From Myroides odoratus DSM 2801 (lineage in GTDB: Bacteria; Bacteroidota; Bacteroidia; Flavobacteriales; Flavobacteriaceae), in NCBI RefSeq assembly GCF_000243275.1, contig NZ_CM001437.1, forward strand, positions 1,889,882 through 1,953,881: a stretch of 64,000 bases of DNA. The letters are read 5' to 3'. Of the stretch, positions 52,887-61,985 are shown piece by piece. The translations under genes were made by a program, and so were the position numbers. Under the pieces are notes generated by a model. That model was not told the DNA's origin. It saw only the letters and a program-made list of their open reading frames with translations, and searched no databases. Within the stretch, counting starts at the first letter, position 1. The number at the start of each line of letters is the position of its first letter.

Positions 52887-54083
52887 TTATGCTTTAGTAA
52901 AAATAATCGTTGAACAATTTCCGCCAAATCCAAAAGAATTAGACATAACCGCCTGAATTGGTTTATGCAAGGTCTCCTTTTGTGGTACAAGTGTTAATTC
53001 TTCCATGGGTGTGGAATGGTTCAAATTAGCAAAGGCCACATTGTGTTGTAGCGATAAAATACTGTAAACTGCTTCAATAGCACCTGCTGCTGCTAATGTA
53101 TGACCAGTAAAAGGTTTAGTAGAGCTAAATACAGGAGCTTGAGATCCAAAAATACGCTGAATCGCTCTTCCTTCTGATAAATCATTATTTGGTGTTGCTG
53201 TTCCATGGGCATTGATGTAGTCAATGTCTTGTTTATCCAGATTTGCCATTGTCAGTGCTTTTTGCATGGCTAAAAACGCTCCTTCACCATCCTCCGAAGA
53301 AGCCGTTTGATGATATGCATCATTGGCATTCCCGTACCCAGCAACCACACCTAAAATCGCTTGATTACGCGCCAGGGCAATATCTTCTCGTTCTAAAACG
53401 AGATAAGCTGCTGCTTCGCCTAAATTCAAGCCTTTTCGATGTTGATCAAAAGGTGTATTATCCGTATCTGATAGAATCATTAAGGTATTAAAACCATTTA
53501 CGGTAAACTTGGATAAAGCATCCGTTCCGCCTACAATCACGCGATCTAGTTTACCTGCTTTAATCATACGACAGCCCATCATCAAGGCATTCGCTGCAGA
53601 AGAACAAGCGGTACTGATTGTTGAAACATAGCCTTGTAATCCTAAGTAATCGGCTATTTTCTCTGTTGAATCTCCAGCTTCTTGACTGGATACGTATTTT
53701 CGAACTGCAGCATCGGTTTGGAAGGATTGATAATACTTTTCAATAAAATCCATTCCACCTACCGAAGTAGAAGATATTAATCCTGTACGAACAGCATTAA
53801 TATCTTGTATATCGGCTTGCTCTACCGCTTGTTTTGCTGCGTAAACACCTAACAAAGCCGTTCTCGTATAGTTATTGTCTTCGGGTATATGTAGTCGTTG
53901 AATCAATTCTTTTGTAGTGCTTTTGACTTCACCTACTTTGATATTGTCTTTGTGAATGGAATCAAACAATGTTAAAGTCCCAACACCAACTTGATGCGAG
54001 AGTAAAGCACGATAATTTTCTTCAACGGTTTGACCAATTGCAGAAATGATTCCCATACCCGTAACGACTATACGATTTTGCAT
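52887..54083 (-). CDS. Beta-ketoacyl-ACP synthase (FabF-like), complete active site
   Basis: A 398-residue condensing enzyme. Catalytic residues are Cys160 (ISTACSSAANAL), His293 (NAHGTATPNND) and His328 (KPFTGHTLAAAG). The start IVVTGMGIISAIG is typical. It extends an ACP-bound chain by two carbons with malonyl-ACP. It stands between an ACP and a chain-length-factor-like gene with 2-3 base gaps, so the three are likely to work together in polyene chain building. Confidence 0.93.
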   Translation of the reverse strand: MQNRIVVTGMGIISAIGQTVEENYRALLSHQVGVGTLTLFDSIHKDNIKVGEVKSTTKELIQRLHIPEDNNYTRTALLGVYAAKQAVEQADIQDINAVRTGLISSTSVGGMDFIEKYYQSFQTDAAVRKYVSSQEAGDSTEKIADYLGLQGYVSTISTACSSAANALMMGCRMIKAGKLDRVIVGGTDALSKFTVNGFNTLMILSDTDNTPFDQHRKGLNLGEAAAYLVLEREDIALARNQAILGVVAGYGNANDAYHQTASSEDGEGAFLAMQKALTMANLDKQDIDYINAHGTATPNNDLSEGRAIQRIFGSQAPVFSSTKPFTGHTLAAAGAIEAVYSILSLQHNVAFANLNHSTPMEELTLVPQKETLHKPIQAVMSNSFGFGGNCSTIIFTKA

Positions 54084-54085
54084 AT

Positions 54086-54343
54086 TTATTTTGTTCTATT
54101 TGCTGAAATATACGCTGCCATTGTTTCAATTGATTGAAAAATAGCTCTTCCTTCTTTCGGATCACTTAATTTGATTCCGTAGTCTTTGTCCATCAATACG
54201 ATTAATTCTAATGCATCAATCGAATCTAATCCTAATCCGTCTCCAAATAGTGGATCTGTATCTTGAATATCGTTGATTTCGATGTCTTCAAGATTTAAAA
54301 CGTCAATAATTTTCGTTTTTAATTCTGTTTTTAAATTTTCCAT
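54086..54343 (-). CDS. Acyl carrier protein
   Basis: An 85-residue acidic helical protein with the 4'-phosphopantetheine site Ser41 in GLGLDSIDALEL. It would hold the growing aryl polyene chain in the cytoplasm. It lies 2 bases before the KS gene. A second ACP is at the right end of the window; the two probably serve different chains. Confidence 0.94.
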   Translation of the reverse strand: MENLKTELKTKIIDVLNLEDIEINDIQDTDPLFGDGLGLDSIDALELIVLMDKDYGIKLSDPKEGRAIFQSIETMAAYISANRTK

Positions 54344-54348
54344 TTCAG

Positions 54349-54969
54349 TTAAAATAAATGCTTAATACTTTCTATTGTATGAGGTACTTGTCCCTGTTTT
54401 TCAACAGTATACAAGACCAATTGATATTCTCCATTTAAATAATCTACCCAACCGCATACTGCTTTTGCTGCGCGCTTCGTTTGCAGGGCATAAGCTGCAT
54501 AGTTATGCATCATTGCCGTATCGTAGGTTGGTGACATAAAAAAGGCATTTTCCCCTTGTAAGTGGTGTCTAATGCTTATTTCCGCCAAGCAAATATTCGC
54601 TAAGGTATACACGAATACAGCAGGACTAGGGTAACAGGCTTCTGGATCAGCAATGGATGCGCTGTGTTTTAAATCTGTATCCAAGCTCGAAGTTGAATTA
54701 CTCAAAAAGAGTGCAGTATCATAGGACGGTTGTTCCACAGCTGCTGCTTTCAACACCATTTCTGCACCGATAAAGGCCAATTTACTCAACATATCCATTT
54801 TAAAAAACTTGGGATATTCCATCGTTTTTTCTTTGTATATGCGCTTTAAAAATAGGGCTAAATCCGCGGACTCCTCTGCTTGTGCCGTAAAAACGACTTC
54901 GCCGTTTACGACTACTTTTCCTGCCTTAATTGTGCAATAATCTGTGATATAAAAAGTTTCTTCCTTCAT
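54349..54969 (-). CDS. Half-length ketosynthase-like protein
   Basis: A 206-residue protein that resembles part of the beta-ketoacyl synthase fold, with TALFLSNSTSSLDTDLKHSASI and PAVFVYTLANICLAEISIRHH (residues quoted as description). It lacks the Cys-His-His set and is about half the length of a normal KS. Such a short gene is usual in flexirubin-type clusters as far as I recall. It may stabilise a ketosynthase complex. It is 5-7 bases from neighbours. Confidence 0.7.
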   Translation of the reverse strand: MKEETFYITDYCTIKAGKVVVNGEVVFTAQAEESADLALFLKRIYKEKTMEYPKFFKMDMLSKLAFIGAEMVLKAAAVEQPSYDTALFLSNSTSSLDTDLKHSASIADPEACYPSPAVFVYTLANICLAEISIRHHLQGENAFFMSPTYDTAMMHNYAAYALQTKRAAKAVCGWVDYLNGEYQLVLYTVEKQGQVPHTIESIKHLF

Positions 54970-54976
54970 CTTCTCC

Positions 54977-56098
54977 CTACTTTTTACTGAGTATTAATGC
55001 TGTATTCGATCCTCCAAATCCCGATGCCGTTTTCAAGGCGATTTGCAAAGGTTGACTTTCTTTTTCAGTCGTGATATTCACGGTTCTTGACACGCCTAAT
55101 TGCTCAAATCCCTTGGACACAATTAATTCATTGTGTCTCATACTCTGCATGAGCATCACCACTTCTAACAACCCAGCAGCGCCTAAAGTATGACCAAAAT
55201 ATCCCTTTTGACTGTGGATGGGTTTATGTGCCAATCCCAAGCGATCAAAAGCGATGGCTTCCATTTCATCATTATAGGCCGTAGCTGTTCCATGTGCACA
55301 AATACAGTCGATTTGATCTGCGTTTATTTGTGCTTCATTTAGGGCTTGTCGTATGCTTAAAAATAACCCTTCTCCTGTACGGGAAGGTCCAGAGATATGA
55401 TTCGCATCTGCAATAGACGCTTCACCAATAATTTCAAATGATTCGCCTTCTACCGCTGTTGTGCTGAGGTAAACGGCTGCGGTTGCTTCGCCAAGAGTTA
55501 CTCCTTTTCTATTTGCATCAAAGGGTTTACAAGGTTCCTCACTCATTGCTTGAAAACTAGTAAAACCTGAGACAACAAAAGGTGTTAATTCATCTCCTGC
55601 CAAAACATAAGCATCATCGAATTGTTCCATCTGAATTAGTCGTTTGGCAACGGCAATAGCTAAAATTCCAGAAACACATGCATTACAAACAACAATCGGT
55701 TGGGAAGTAAATCCAAAAAAATCAGCCACACGTTGTGCTGCTAGATTGATATCTGCTTCCTCTAATTTTCCTTCTGCTAAAGCAGCAATATTTCCTTTCG
55801 TTGTAGAAACAATCAAAGCGGTTTTAGCTGTGATCGCTTCTTGATGTAGGATCGGTTTTAGTGTACTGATTAACAAGCGTTCAAAACGAGTAAATGCCGT
55901 TATATCTCCACCAAAGGCTTCTTCTTGTTTGGCAATCAATGCATCGGCAATTTGCCCAGCATAAAAATCAGTCATAACCCCTAATCGGTCAATTTTTCTA
56001 ATTCCTGATTGCTGTTGTTGTATTGCTTTCCAGTTTTGACTTTGACCAAATCCAATTGAACTGAAACACTCTGCTTTATTGATATAAACCTTTCTCAT
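54977..56098 (-). CDS. Beta-ketoacyl-ACP synthase, second complete ketosynthase
   Basis: A 373-residue KS with Cys141 (CNACVSGILAIAV), His269 (CAHGTATAYNDE) and His303 (YFGHTLGAAGLLE), so the catalytic triad is complete. It is somewhat shorter than FabF and may start the polyene chain or handle a different chain length. Its 3' end lies 7 bases from the half-length KS, and its start overlaps the thioesterase gene by 4 bases. Confidence 0.91.
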   Translation of the reverse strand: MRKVYINKAECFSSIGFGQSQNWKAIQQQQSGIRKIDRLGVMTDFYAGQIADALIAKQEEAFGGDITAFTRFERLLISTLKPILHQEAITAKTALIVSTTKGNIAALAEGKLEEADINLAAQRVADFFGFTSQPIVVCNACVSGILAIAVAKRLIQMEQFDDAYVLAGDELTPFVVSGFTSFQAMSEEPCKPFDANRKGVTLGEATAAVYLSTTAVEGESFEIIGEASIADANHISGPSRTGEGLFLSIRQALNEAQINADQIDCICAHGTATAYNDEMEAIAFDRLGLAHKPIHSQKGYFGHTLGAAGLLEVVMLMQSMRHNELIVSKGFEQLGVSRTVNITTEKESQPLQIALKTASGFGGSNTALILSKK

Positions 56099-56547
56099 GC
56101 TTCTGTCAATCCTAATTTAGCTTTCCATTCTTCATAGAAAGGCGGTATCGCTAACGACAAGTTATTGGCTTGATCTAGGAAAACTTGTGTTGTTTCACCT
56201 GTACAAACCACTTGGTCTTGTTCGTTTAAAATCTTAAATCTAAATATAATTTTTGCAGCAGGACTTGCTACATAGGTGGCTTGAATACGAATAACATCTC
56301 CGTACTTCAATGTCAGTTTATGCGCACAAGAAGAGGCTACAATTGGCGTTACATAACCCGCCTGTAACATATCTAAATAGGAAATGCCATATTTTCTGCC
56401 AAAGGCTTCTCTTGCATCTTCAAAATACACTAAATAGTTACCATGCCAGACAATTCCAAGAGCATCTGTTTCGTTGAATCGAACTCTAGTTTCTACTTCA
56501 ACGGTAAGTTCGGAAACTTCTTTATAAAGATCTTTTTTTCTTATCAT
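56095..56547 (-). CDS. Acyl-CoA thioesterase (4-hydroxybenzoyl-CoA thioesterase-like)
   Basis: A 150-residue hotdog thioesterase with FNETDALGIVWHGNYLVYFE; Asp28 in NETDALG is the likely catalytic residue. It should release acyl groups from CoA or ACP and may hydrolyse an aryl or acyl thioester in the pathway. It overlaps the ABC permease gene end by 26 bases and the KS gene by 4 bases. Confidence 0.88.
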   Translation of the reverse strand: MIRKKDLYKEVSELTVEVETRVRFNETDALGIVWHGNYLVYFEDAREAFGRKYGISYLDMLQAGYVTPIVASSCAHKLTLKYGDVIRIQATYVASPAAKIIFRFKILNEQDQVVCTGETTQVFLDQANNLSLAIPPFYEEWKAKLGLTEA

Positions 56548-57799
56548 AAAACAACGCTATTGAGATCATTACTAAAGCAAACAAAAGTAGCAAAATAATC
56601 TCATTTCTAATTTCCCATAAACTGCCTTGTCTAAGCAAAAGGGTATAGTACCCTTCCAATCCCCAATTCATCGGTGATATTTTAGCAATATATTGCATGA
56701 GTGTAGGCATCGCAAAAGTTGGTACCCAAACGCCACTCACAGCTGCTAGGATAACAACAAAAGTTGCCCCAAAAGGAGAGGATTGTTCTTGTGTTCGAGC
56801 GATTGTCCCGAAAACAACTCCCAATGAGATGGCAGATAAACCAATACACAAGGTCAATACACTTAGATTAAACAATTGACTACCAATTGTAAAAGGCAAC
56901 AAACCTAAGGAAGGAAAAACAAATTTCCCCACCCCTAAAATCAAATAAAATTGCAACAAGCAAATCACGAGATACGTTATAATTTTGCCTGCCCAAAGTA
57001 TGCCCATACCAGTTGGAACGGTATACAATCTCACTTTAGTTCCTTGATTTTTTTCTTTGACTAAATTCATAGCAAAAGGCACAATGATAAAGAAAATAGC
57101 AAATAAAGACCAAGCAGGTACATTGTGTTGTACTGCATTCGGTTTTACTTCATCGTGTAAATCAAGGGGAGATATTTCTTTAAAAGCAAAAAGTGCTTCT
57201 TGTTTCAACAATGTACTGTTACTATCTAAGTCCAGTTGTGAAGCAAAAGCTCCATAGATAAACTTATTTTCGGTTTGTGTTACTATCCGATCAATGGCTG
57301 CTTTTATACCCTCTTTATATGCAATTTGCAAAGCTGGATCAAAATACAACACCACTTCTTTTTGCTTAAATAACGGTTTTTCTTTCGGCTGCTCCACAGC
57401 ATCACCTAATTGGAGTACTTCTTCTACATTCGCAGCAATATAGCTTTGAATCTCTTGTGTCAACTGTTTTGGAATCACAATGGCTAATTGATACTCGCCT
57501 TTTAAAACCGCATTTGCTGCTCGTTCTTCCGTCAAGGGTTCTCCTTGTAAGCTGGTGATTATTTCAAAGCTTCCCAATGCGTGAACCTCATCAAAGATTG
57601 CTTGAGAAACTTCATCTTGATCTTGATCAATAACCAATAATTTTAATCGTTGATTGGTTATATTTTCATACGTATTATTTTGAATTAAAGTCACTACAAT
57701 GACCAAAAACACAGGCATAATGAATAGAACCGCTAAACCACCTAAATCTCTAGCCAGCAGTTTCACCTCTTTGCGAATTGTCATGAGTAATTTATACAT
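56522..57799 (-). CDS. ABC-2 type transporter permease
   Basis: A 425-residue inner-membrane protein with one N-terminal helix (about residues 20-40), a large outside domain to about 215, and five or six C-terminal helices, the usual topology of ABC-2 exporters (YhhJ/DrrB type). The PAWSLFAIFFIIVPFAMNLV helix precedes KEKNQGTKVRLYTVP. It overlaps the ATPase gene by 8 bases. It probably exports the pigment or a lipid precursor across the inner membrane. Confidence 0.9.
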   Translation of the reverse strand: MYKLLMTIRKEVKLLARDLGGLAVLFIMPVFLVIVVTLIQNNTYENITNQRLKLLVIDQDQDEVSQAIFDEVHALGSFEIITSLQGEPLTEERAANAVLKGEYQLAIVIPKQLTQEIQSYIAANVEEVLQLGDAVEQPKEKPLFKQKEVVLYFDPALQIAYKEGIKAAIDRIVTQTENKFIYGAFASQLDLDSNSTLLKQEALFAFKEISPLDLHDEVKPNAVQHNVPAWSLFAIFFIIVPFAMNLVKEKNQGTKVRLYTVPTGMGILWAGKIITYLVICLLQFYLILGVGKFVFPSLGLLPFTIGSQLFNLSVLTLCIGLSAISLGVVFGTIARTQEQSSPFGATFVVILAAVSGVWVPTFAMPTLMQYIAKISPMNWGLEGYYTLLLRQGSLWEIRNEIILLLLFALVMISIALFYDKKKRSL

Positions 57800-58544
57800 T
57801 GTCCTTCAAATTTATACCGGTTAACTGCAAAAATGCTTCTTCTAAATTTGCCGTTTGCGTTTGCGCCATCAAGGCTTCACTTGTTCCCAAAGCAAATACT
57901 TTTCCTGTATTGATAATGGCAATAGACGTACACAACTCCTGCACTTCATGCAAATGATGAGAGGTATAGATAATTGTTGTTCCCTTGGCATTGAGTTCTT
58001 TCAAAAAGGAAACAATCAACAAGCGAGATTGTAAATCAACCCCTACAGTCGGTTCATCTAAGAAAAGAATAGCAGGTTCATGTAAAATACCTGCAATGAG
58101 ATTTACTCGTCTTTTCATTCCACCAGAAAAGGTGTCAATTTTTTTATGTGCAAAGGCTTCTAAACCTAAATAAGCTAAATAGTATTGAACTTTTTGTTTG
58201 AGTTCTTTTCCTTTTAACCCATACATACTCCCTAAGAACATTAAATTTTCATGCGCGGAAAGGGTAGGATAGAGGGCATATTCTTGTGGAACAACCCCAA
58301 TAATACGCTTGATTTCTTTTTCGTTTTGTTGGTAGGTTTTACCTTCAATTTGCAACAAACCCGAAGTAGGCTTTATCAATCCATACAGCATGGATAATAA
58401 TGTTGTTTTACCCGCTCCATTTGGGCCTAATACGCCAATAAAGTCTCCCTTGTGAATTTGCAAGGAAACATCTTCAATAGAAAAGAAATCTGCTCCTTTA
58501 TATTGTTTGTATAATCGTTGTATGTCAATAACAATATCTTTCAT
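57792..58544 (-). CDS. ABC transporter ATP-binding protein
   Basis: A 250-residue ATPase with the Walker A motif GPNGAGKTTLL near residue 39, the signature FSGGMKRRVNL near 140, Walker B ILFLDEPTVGVD near 160, and the switch His in YTSHHLHEV near 193. It pairs with the permease overlapping its 3' end. Together they form an exporter dedicated to this cluster. Confidence 0.94.
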   Translation of the reverse strand: MKDIVIDIQRLYKQYKGADFFSIEDVSLQIHKGDFIGVLGPNGAGKTTLLSMLYGLIKPTSGLLQIEGKTYQQNEKEIKRIIGVVPQEYALYPTLSAHENLMFLGSMYGLKGKELKQKVQYYLAYLGLEAFAHKKIDTFSGGMKRRVNLIAGILHEPAILFLDEPTVGVDLQSRLLIVSFLKELNAKGTTIIYTSHHLHEVQELCTSIAIINTGKVFALGTSEALMAQTQTANLEEAFLQLTGINLKDNV

Positions 58545-59539
58545 TACAAGGCTTTTTTGAGCTTTTTAAAGAATTGTTCTTCTCGATCTGCTAAAACTTG
58601 AAGTTCTTTCGATAAACTAACGTACACATCCTCCCCATTTTTGCGTTTTTTATACACACGGGCCGCATTTACGGCAAAATCTCTCCATGCATCGCCTATG
58701 GATGTCATTTCAGTTGCAAACTCGTTTAAAACGGGCTTATTGATCTTTTTAGCCGCTTCTTGAAGAAAAGCAGCATAGATAAAACGGAATCCACCGCCAC
58801 CCGTTCCAATTTCCTCTTGCATACGCACCATTTGTGCTAAAAAGTGATTGGCTTTAGGTACGCCGTGTTTTTTGGGCCATTTCACAATAGCTTTGGCAAC
58901 CATACGCATACCGCGTACACCAACAATAGGCACAGGAGCAAGCATATCATTACACGTTTTTTTAATGGCTTTGACAATGGCTTTTTCCCAATCTACTTGT
59001 TGAGGAATGGCAATAGGGTAATAAATCTGACCTTTGGGTGCAAAAGCTCCTTGAGCAAATCGCACTTTTTCCAGTTCACTAGGCGTCAATTCTGTGGTTG
59101 TAGCCATAACAGGGTCACTCACCAAAAAGTTAGCCTCCTTTTTGCCATAAACAACCAGATTATGCGCATTAAAATGAAAGCGATATTCTTCTGGAAAATA
59201 GGGTAGGTGATAAACACCTACTTGCAGACCACAAGGAATTCCCTGTGCAATCTTTGCTTCGAGTTCGCGTTGTGCTTTTTGTTTATCGTTGAATTTTATG
59301 CGTTTTATTTTTAATCCCAAACGCTTTGCTAAACGATTAAAAATTAATCCAGGCATCGGTCTATAACTAATGGCCGGGGCATGATTTACTTTGATAAAGG
59401 GCAAGTAAACAAAAAACAAACCTGACCCAATGCCGAAAGCCATGGGTTCACTGATTTGAATACCTTGGTTACTTAATAAATTTGAAGCTACACCATTTTC
59501 ACAATGGGCAGACTGTTTGTGTACAAAATCTATCTTCAT
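58544..59539 (-). CDS. BtrH-like acyltransferase (BtrH_N/DUF4872)
   Basis: A 331-residue soluble protein. The N-terminal AHCENGVASNLL places a conserved Cys13 where BtrH, which moves an acyl group from ACP to butirosin, has its nucleophile. The following GLQVGVYHLPYFPEE and FNAHNLVVYGKKE stretches fit a papain-like fold with a His. The C-terminal half, about 190-331, is helical as in DUF4872. It overlaps the ABC ATPase gene by one base. It may transfer the polyene acyl group from ACP to an acceptor; the acceptor is unknown. Confidence 0.82.
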   Translation of the reverse strand: MKIDFVHKQSAHCENGVASNLLSNQGIQISEPMAFGIGSGLFFVYLPFIKVNHAPAISYRPMPGLIFNRLAKRLGLKIKRIKFNDKQKAQRELEAKIAQGIPCGLQVGVYHLPYFPEEYRFHFNAHNLVVYGKKEANFLVSDPVMATTTELTPSELEKVRFAQGAFAPKGQIYYPIAIPQQVDWEKAIVKAIKKTCNDMLAPVPIVGVRGMRMVAKAIVKWPKKHGVPKANHFLAQMVRMQEEIGTGGGGFRFIYAAFLQEAAKKINKPVLNEFATEMTSIGDAWRDFAVNAARVYKKRKNGEDVYVSLSKELQVLADREEQFFKKLKKAL

Positions 59540-59540
59540 C

Positions 59541-59945
59541 TTATTTGCCGCTAAATGCTTTTAATTCCGCTACGGAAATATCAAAGGCATCAGCATATTT
59601 TTGTAGTACTTTCGTACTTAATTTTTTAAAAACATGAGGTTTGAAGTGTCGCTTTACACGCCATCTCCAAAGCGAAACATAAGCACTTAACGTGGGTAAA
59701 TCCATGCGATTTACTTCCATAAAGTACACGATAGGACTAACTAAACCATCTGCTACTTGTGACTTAGCTTCTTGTACGCGGGCATTGATTCCCTCTAACG
59801 TTGCTTCTTGCACGATGGTTTTGGTTTCCCAACCTGAACTAAGCGCCGTGACATATTCCCCTTTTTCATTTACGGCATAACACAATTCTTGAATGTCATT
59901 ATTCTGTAAACTACTTTTATCTTGTGGTACTTCAGACTCTTTCAT
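59541..59945 (-). CDS. Conserved 134-residue protein of the pigment cluster
   Basis: A small soluble protein with a middle part VSPIVYFMEVNRMDLPTLSAYV and a basic helix RWRVKRHFKPHVFKKL, ending in a segment that resembles a helix-turn-helix (VLQKYADAFDISVAELKAF, described). It lies 1-2 bases from the BtrH-like and dehydratase-like genes. It could bind DNA or act as a partner of the BtrH-like protein; there is no proof for either. Confidence 0.65.
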   Translation of the reverse strand: MKESEVPQDKSSLQNNDIQELCYAVNEKGEYVTALSSGWETKTIVQEATLEGINARVQEAKSQVADGLVSPIVYFMEVNRMDLPTLSAYVSLWRWRVKRHFKPHVFKKLSTKVLQKYADAFDISVAELKAFSGK

Positions 59946-59947
59946 AA

Positions 59948-60403
59948 CTATTGTTTTTGTAAGAAAAGGTTGACCTCTGCTCTCAATAAAGTTTGAGTCT
60001 CTATGCGAGTAATCACCTCAATCAAGCAAATTGAAAAATCATCTCCATCCATACGAGAAATTAGCTTGCCTTCGGTAAAAAGAACATCGTCAACTTGGGG
60101 TAATCCCAAGATTTCGACTTTTTTCATGGCACTAATAAATCCCAGTACGTTGACATTTAAACGTTCTTGGTGATTCTCATCAAAAAAGAACGTTTGCCCG
60201 ACAATTGCAGAACAAGTTTGAGCTGCATTTTCCATTAATCCAGCTTCACAAAGTCTCTTATTTTCTACAAAAATATTATCTTCTGTCACTCTAAATCGGG
60301 TAGCAACACTATCGGTATTGATTGCTGTAATAATATCTACCATCAGCATTGGAGCGCGATGTGGCAAATAATTTTGTATTTCAATTACTTTAGTATTGAC
60401 CAT
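59948..60403 (-). CDS. Hotdog-fold dehydratase-like protein A
   Basis: A 151-residue hotdog protein beginning IEIQNYLPHRAPMLMVDII, with the central helix part GLMENAAQTCSAIVGQTF and an IEVITRIETQTLLRAEVNLFL end. The HRAPMLMVD pattern is that of FabZ-like dehydratases, but the HFPxxPxxPG motif is missing, as in ApeP-like proteins of aryl polyene clusters. It pairs with the next upstream gene of the same fold, 6 bases away. Confidence 0.8.
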   Translation of the reverse strand: MVNTKVIEIQNYLPHRAPMLMVDIITAINTDSVATRFRVTEDNIFVENKRLCEAGLMENAAQTCSAIVGQTFFFDENHQERLNVNVLGFISAMKKVEILGLPQVDDVLFTEGKLISRMDGDDFSICLIEVITRIETQTLLRAEVNLFLQKQ

Positions 60404-60409
60404 AAGGAA

Positions 60410-60844
60410 TTAAGATTGTGCCAGAACTGTTTTCATTTGTCCTGTTGCTATTATGATATCATTACAAGTTGTAGTCAGTTCTACTAGAGTAACCCCCATA
60501 AACTCGTGTAAAATTTGAGCTCTTGTGATAAGTTGATCTCCCACTTTAGGCAATTGAGTAATTTCTATCTTTTTTATCGATCCAATATAACCTGTTGGTG
60601 CAGCTTTATCTTTTAAATAATAAGCATAACCTGTATGCAGCGCTACCGCCTGTGCCATATGCTCAATAATACCTGGTTCTTGCATGTATTCATTGGCCAC
60701 ACAAAGGTTATCCTTTTGAATAGACAAACCTGCTTCAATAAAATCATCTCCAAATTGATATAACGCATCAACCATAACAATAGGTGCACGTTGAGGAATT
60801 AAAGTTCCCACCAATTCTTTTGCTATCAATTCTTTTTTTTGCAT
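60410..60844 (-). CDS. Hotdog-fold dehydratase-like protein B (ApeP-like)
   Basis: A 144-residue hotdog protein with LIPQRAPIVMVDALYQF and EPGIIEHMAQAVALHTGYAYY, matching ApeP-like 3-hydroxyacyl-ACP dehydratases. The Glu and His in IIEHMAQ fit a role in catalysis. It is similar in plan to its neighbour at 59948-60403, and the two may form a heterodimer. It starts 2 bases after the darB stop. Confidence 0.8.
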   Translation of the reverse strand: MQKKELIAKELVGTLIPQRAPIVMVDALYQFGDDFIEAGLSIQKDNLCVANEYMQEPGIIEHMAQAVALHTGYAYYLKDKAAPTGYIGSIKKIEITQLPKVGDQLITRAQILHEFMGVTLVELTTTCNDIIIATGQMKTVLAQS

Positions 60845-60846
60845 AA

Positions 60847-61980
60847 CTAAACTACTTTTAAATAGGCGTACGCATACGAAAATCGCCCACTTTCAGGAAC
60901 AGATAATAAAATGCGGTCTCCTGATTTTAACTGACCTGAATTCATCAATTCTTCAAACATCAAATAGATGGAAGCAGAACCCACATTTCCTACGTGTTTT
61001 AGATTCATAAACCATTTGTCTTTGGCAATTTCAATTCCCGCTTCGGCAAATTTGGTATATAAACCATCCACAAAGTAATGAGAAGATACGTGAGGTAAAA
61101 AATAATCAATATCATCTACTGTAATCTTGTTTTTTTCCAAGGTAGCTTTCATACTTTCAACCCCTTTATCTAAAATATTTTCGTTTAATATTTTTACGTC
61201 TTGTTTCAAAGAGAATACAGATTCCGTTAGCCATTCCTGTGCTGCATAATCGCTCCATGGTTTGATGCTTCCATCAGCTAATTTATCTCCACCTGCGTAC
61301 ATGCAAGCTTCTAATTCAAAAGCATACGAATAATAATCCATCCACAAGATTTCAACAGATCTTTCTCCTCTTGGTTGATTTTCCAATAAGAAAGCTCCAC
61401 ATCCATCAGACAGCATCCAACGTAAAAAGTCCTTTTTAAACGCAATAATAGGAGTTTCCTCTAAGACCTTTAAATTCGCTACTTCCTCTTCAAACTTCTC
61501 AGACTTCATCCACGTTGATACGCGTTCAGAACCGGTACAAACTGCATTTGCTGCTGTATCCGCTTTGATGGATAAAAATCCAAATTTTAAGGCATTCATT
61601 CCTGAACAACACACGCCAGAAGAAGAATTCAATTCTAACGACTTCGTTTTCATTAATCCGTGTACCATAGCTGCGTGTGACGGCAATAAACTATCAGGTG
61701 TTGAAGTTCCACAGGATAGTACTTCAATTTGGGATAATGCAAAATGAGAATCACATAAAGCCTGGATAGCTTCAAACGTCAATTGCGCATTGGTATGCGT
61801 TATTTTTCCTTGTTTTGTCAGCGCGTAATATCGCGTCTGAATTCCGTTATTTCTCAACACAATTCGACGTGCTTTAGACGCTTGTTGATCTATTTTTCCC
61901 AATACCTCTTCCATTTCATCATTAGAAACAGGTGAATTGGGTAAAAATTTTGCGGCTCTGGTTATAAAAACTCTTCCCAT
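60847..61980 (-). CDS. darB: Ketosynthase III of dialkylresorcinol synthesis (DarB-like)
   Basis: A 377-residue FabH-type thiolase-fold enzyme. The catalytic set is Cys125 (SGVCCSGMNALKFG), His297 (FLPHVSSHYF) and Asn332 (NLKHVGNVGSAS). In dialkylresorcinol pathways DarB joins two beta-keto acyl chains to a cyclohexanedione. Assignment rests on the DarA-like gene next to it, 5 bases upstream. The product would be aromatised by DarA and esterified with the polyene acid in flexirubins. Confidence 0.88.
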   Translation of the reverse strand: MGRVFITRAAKFLPNSPVSNDEMEEVLGKIDQQASKARRIVLRNNGIQTRYYALTKQGKITHTNAQLTFEAIQALCDSHFALSQIEVLSCGTSTPDSLLPSHAAMVHGLMKTKSLELNSSSGVCCSGMNALKFGFLSIKADTAANAVCTGSERVSTWMKSEKFEEEVANLKVLEETPIIAFKKDFLRWMLSDGCGAFLLENQPRGERSVEILWMDYYSYAFELEACMYAGGDKLADGSIKPWSDYAAQEWLTESVFSLKQDVKILNENILDKGVESMKATLEKNKITVDDIDYFLPHVSSHYFVDGLYTKFAEAGIEIAKDKWFMNLKHVGNVGSASIYLMFEELMNSGQLKSGDRILLSVPESGRFSYAYAYLKVV

Positions 61981-61985
61981 AACGT

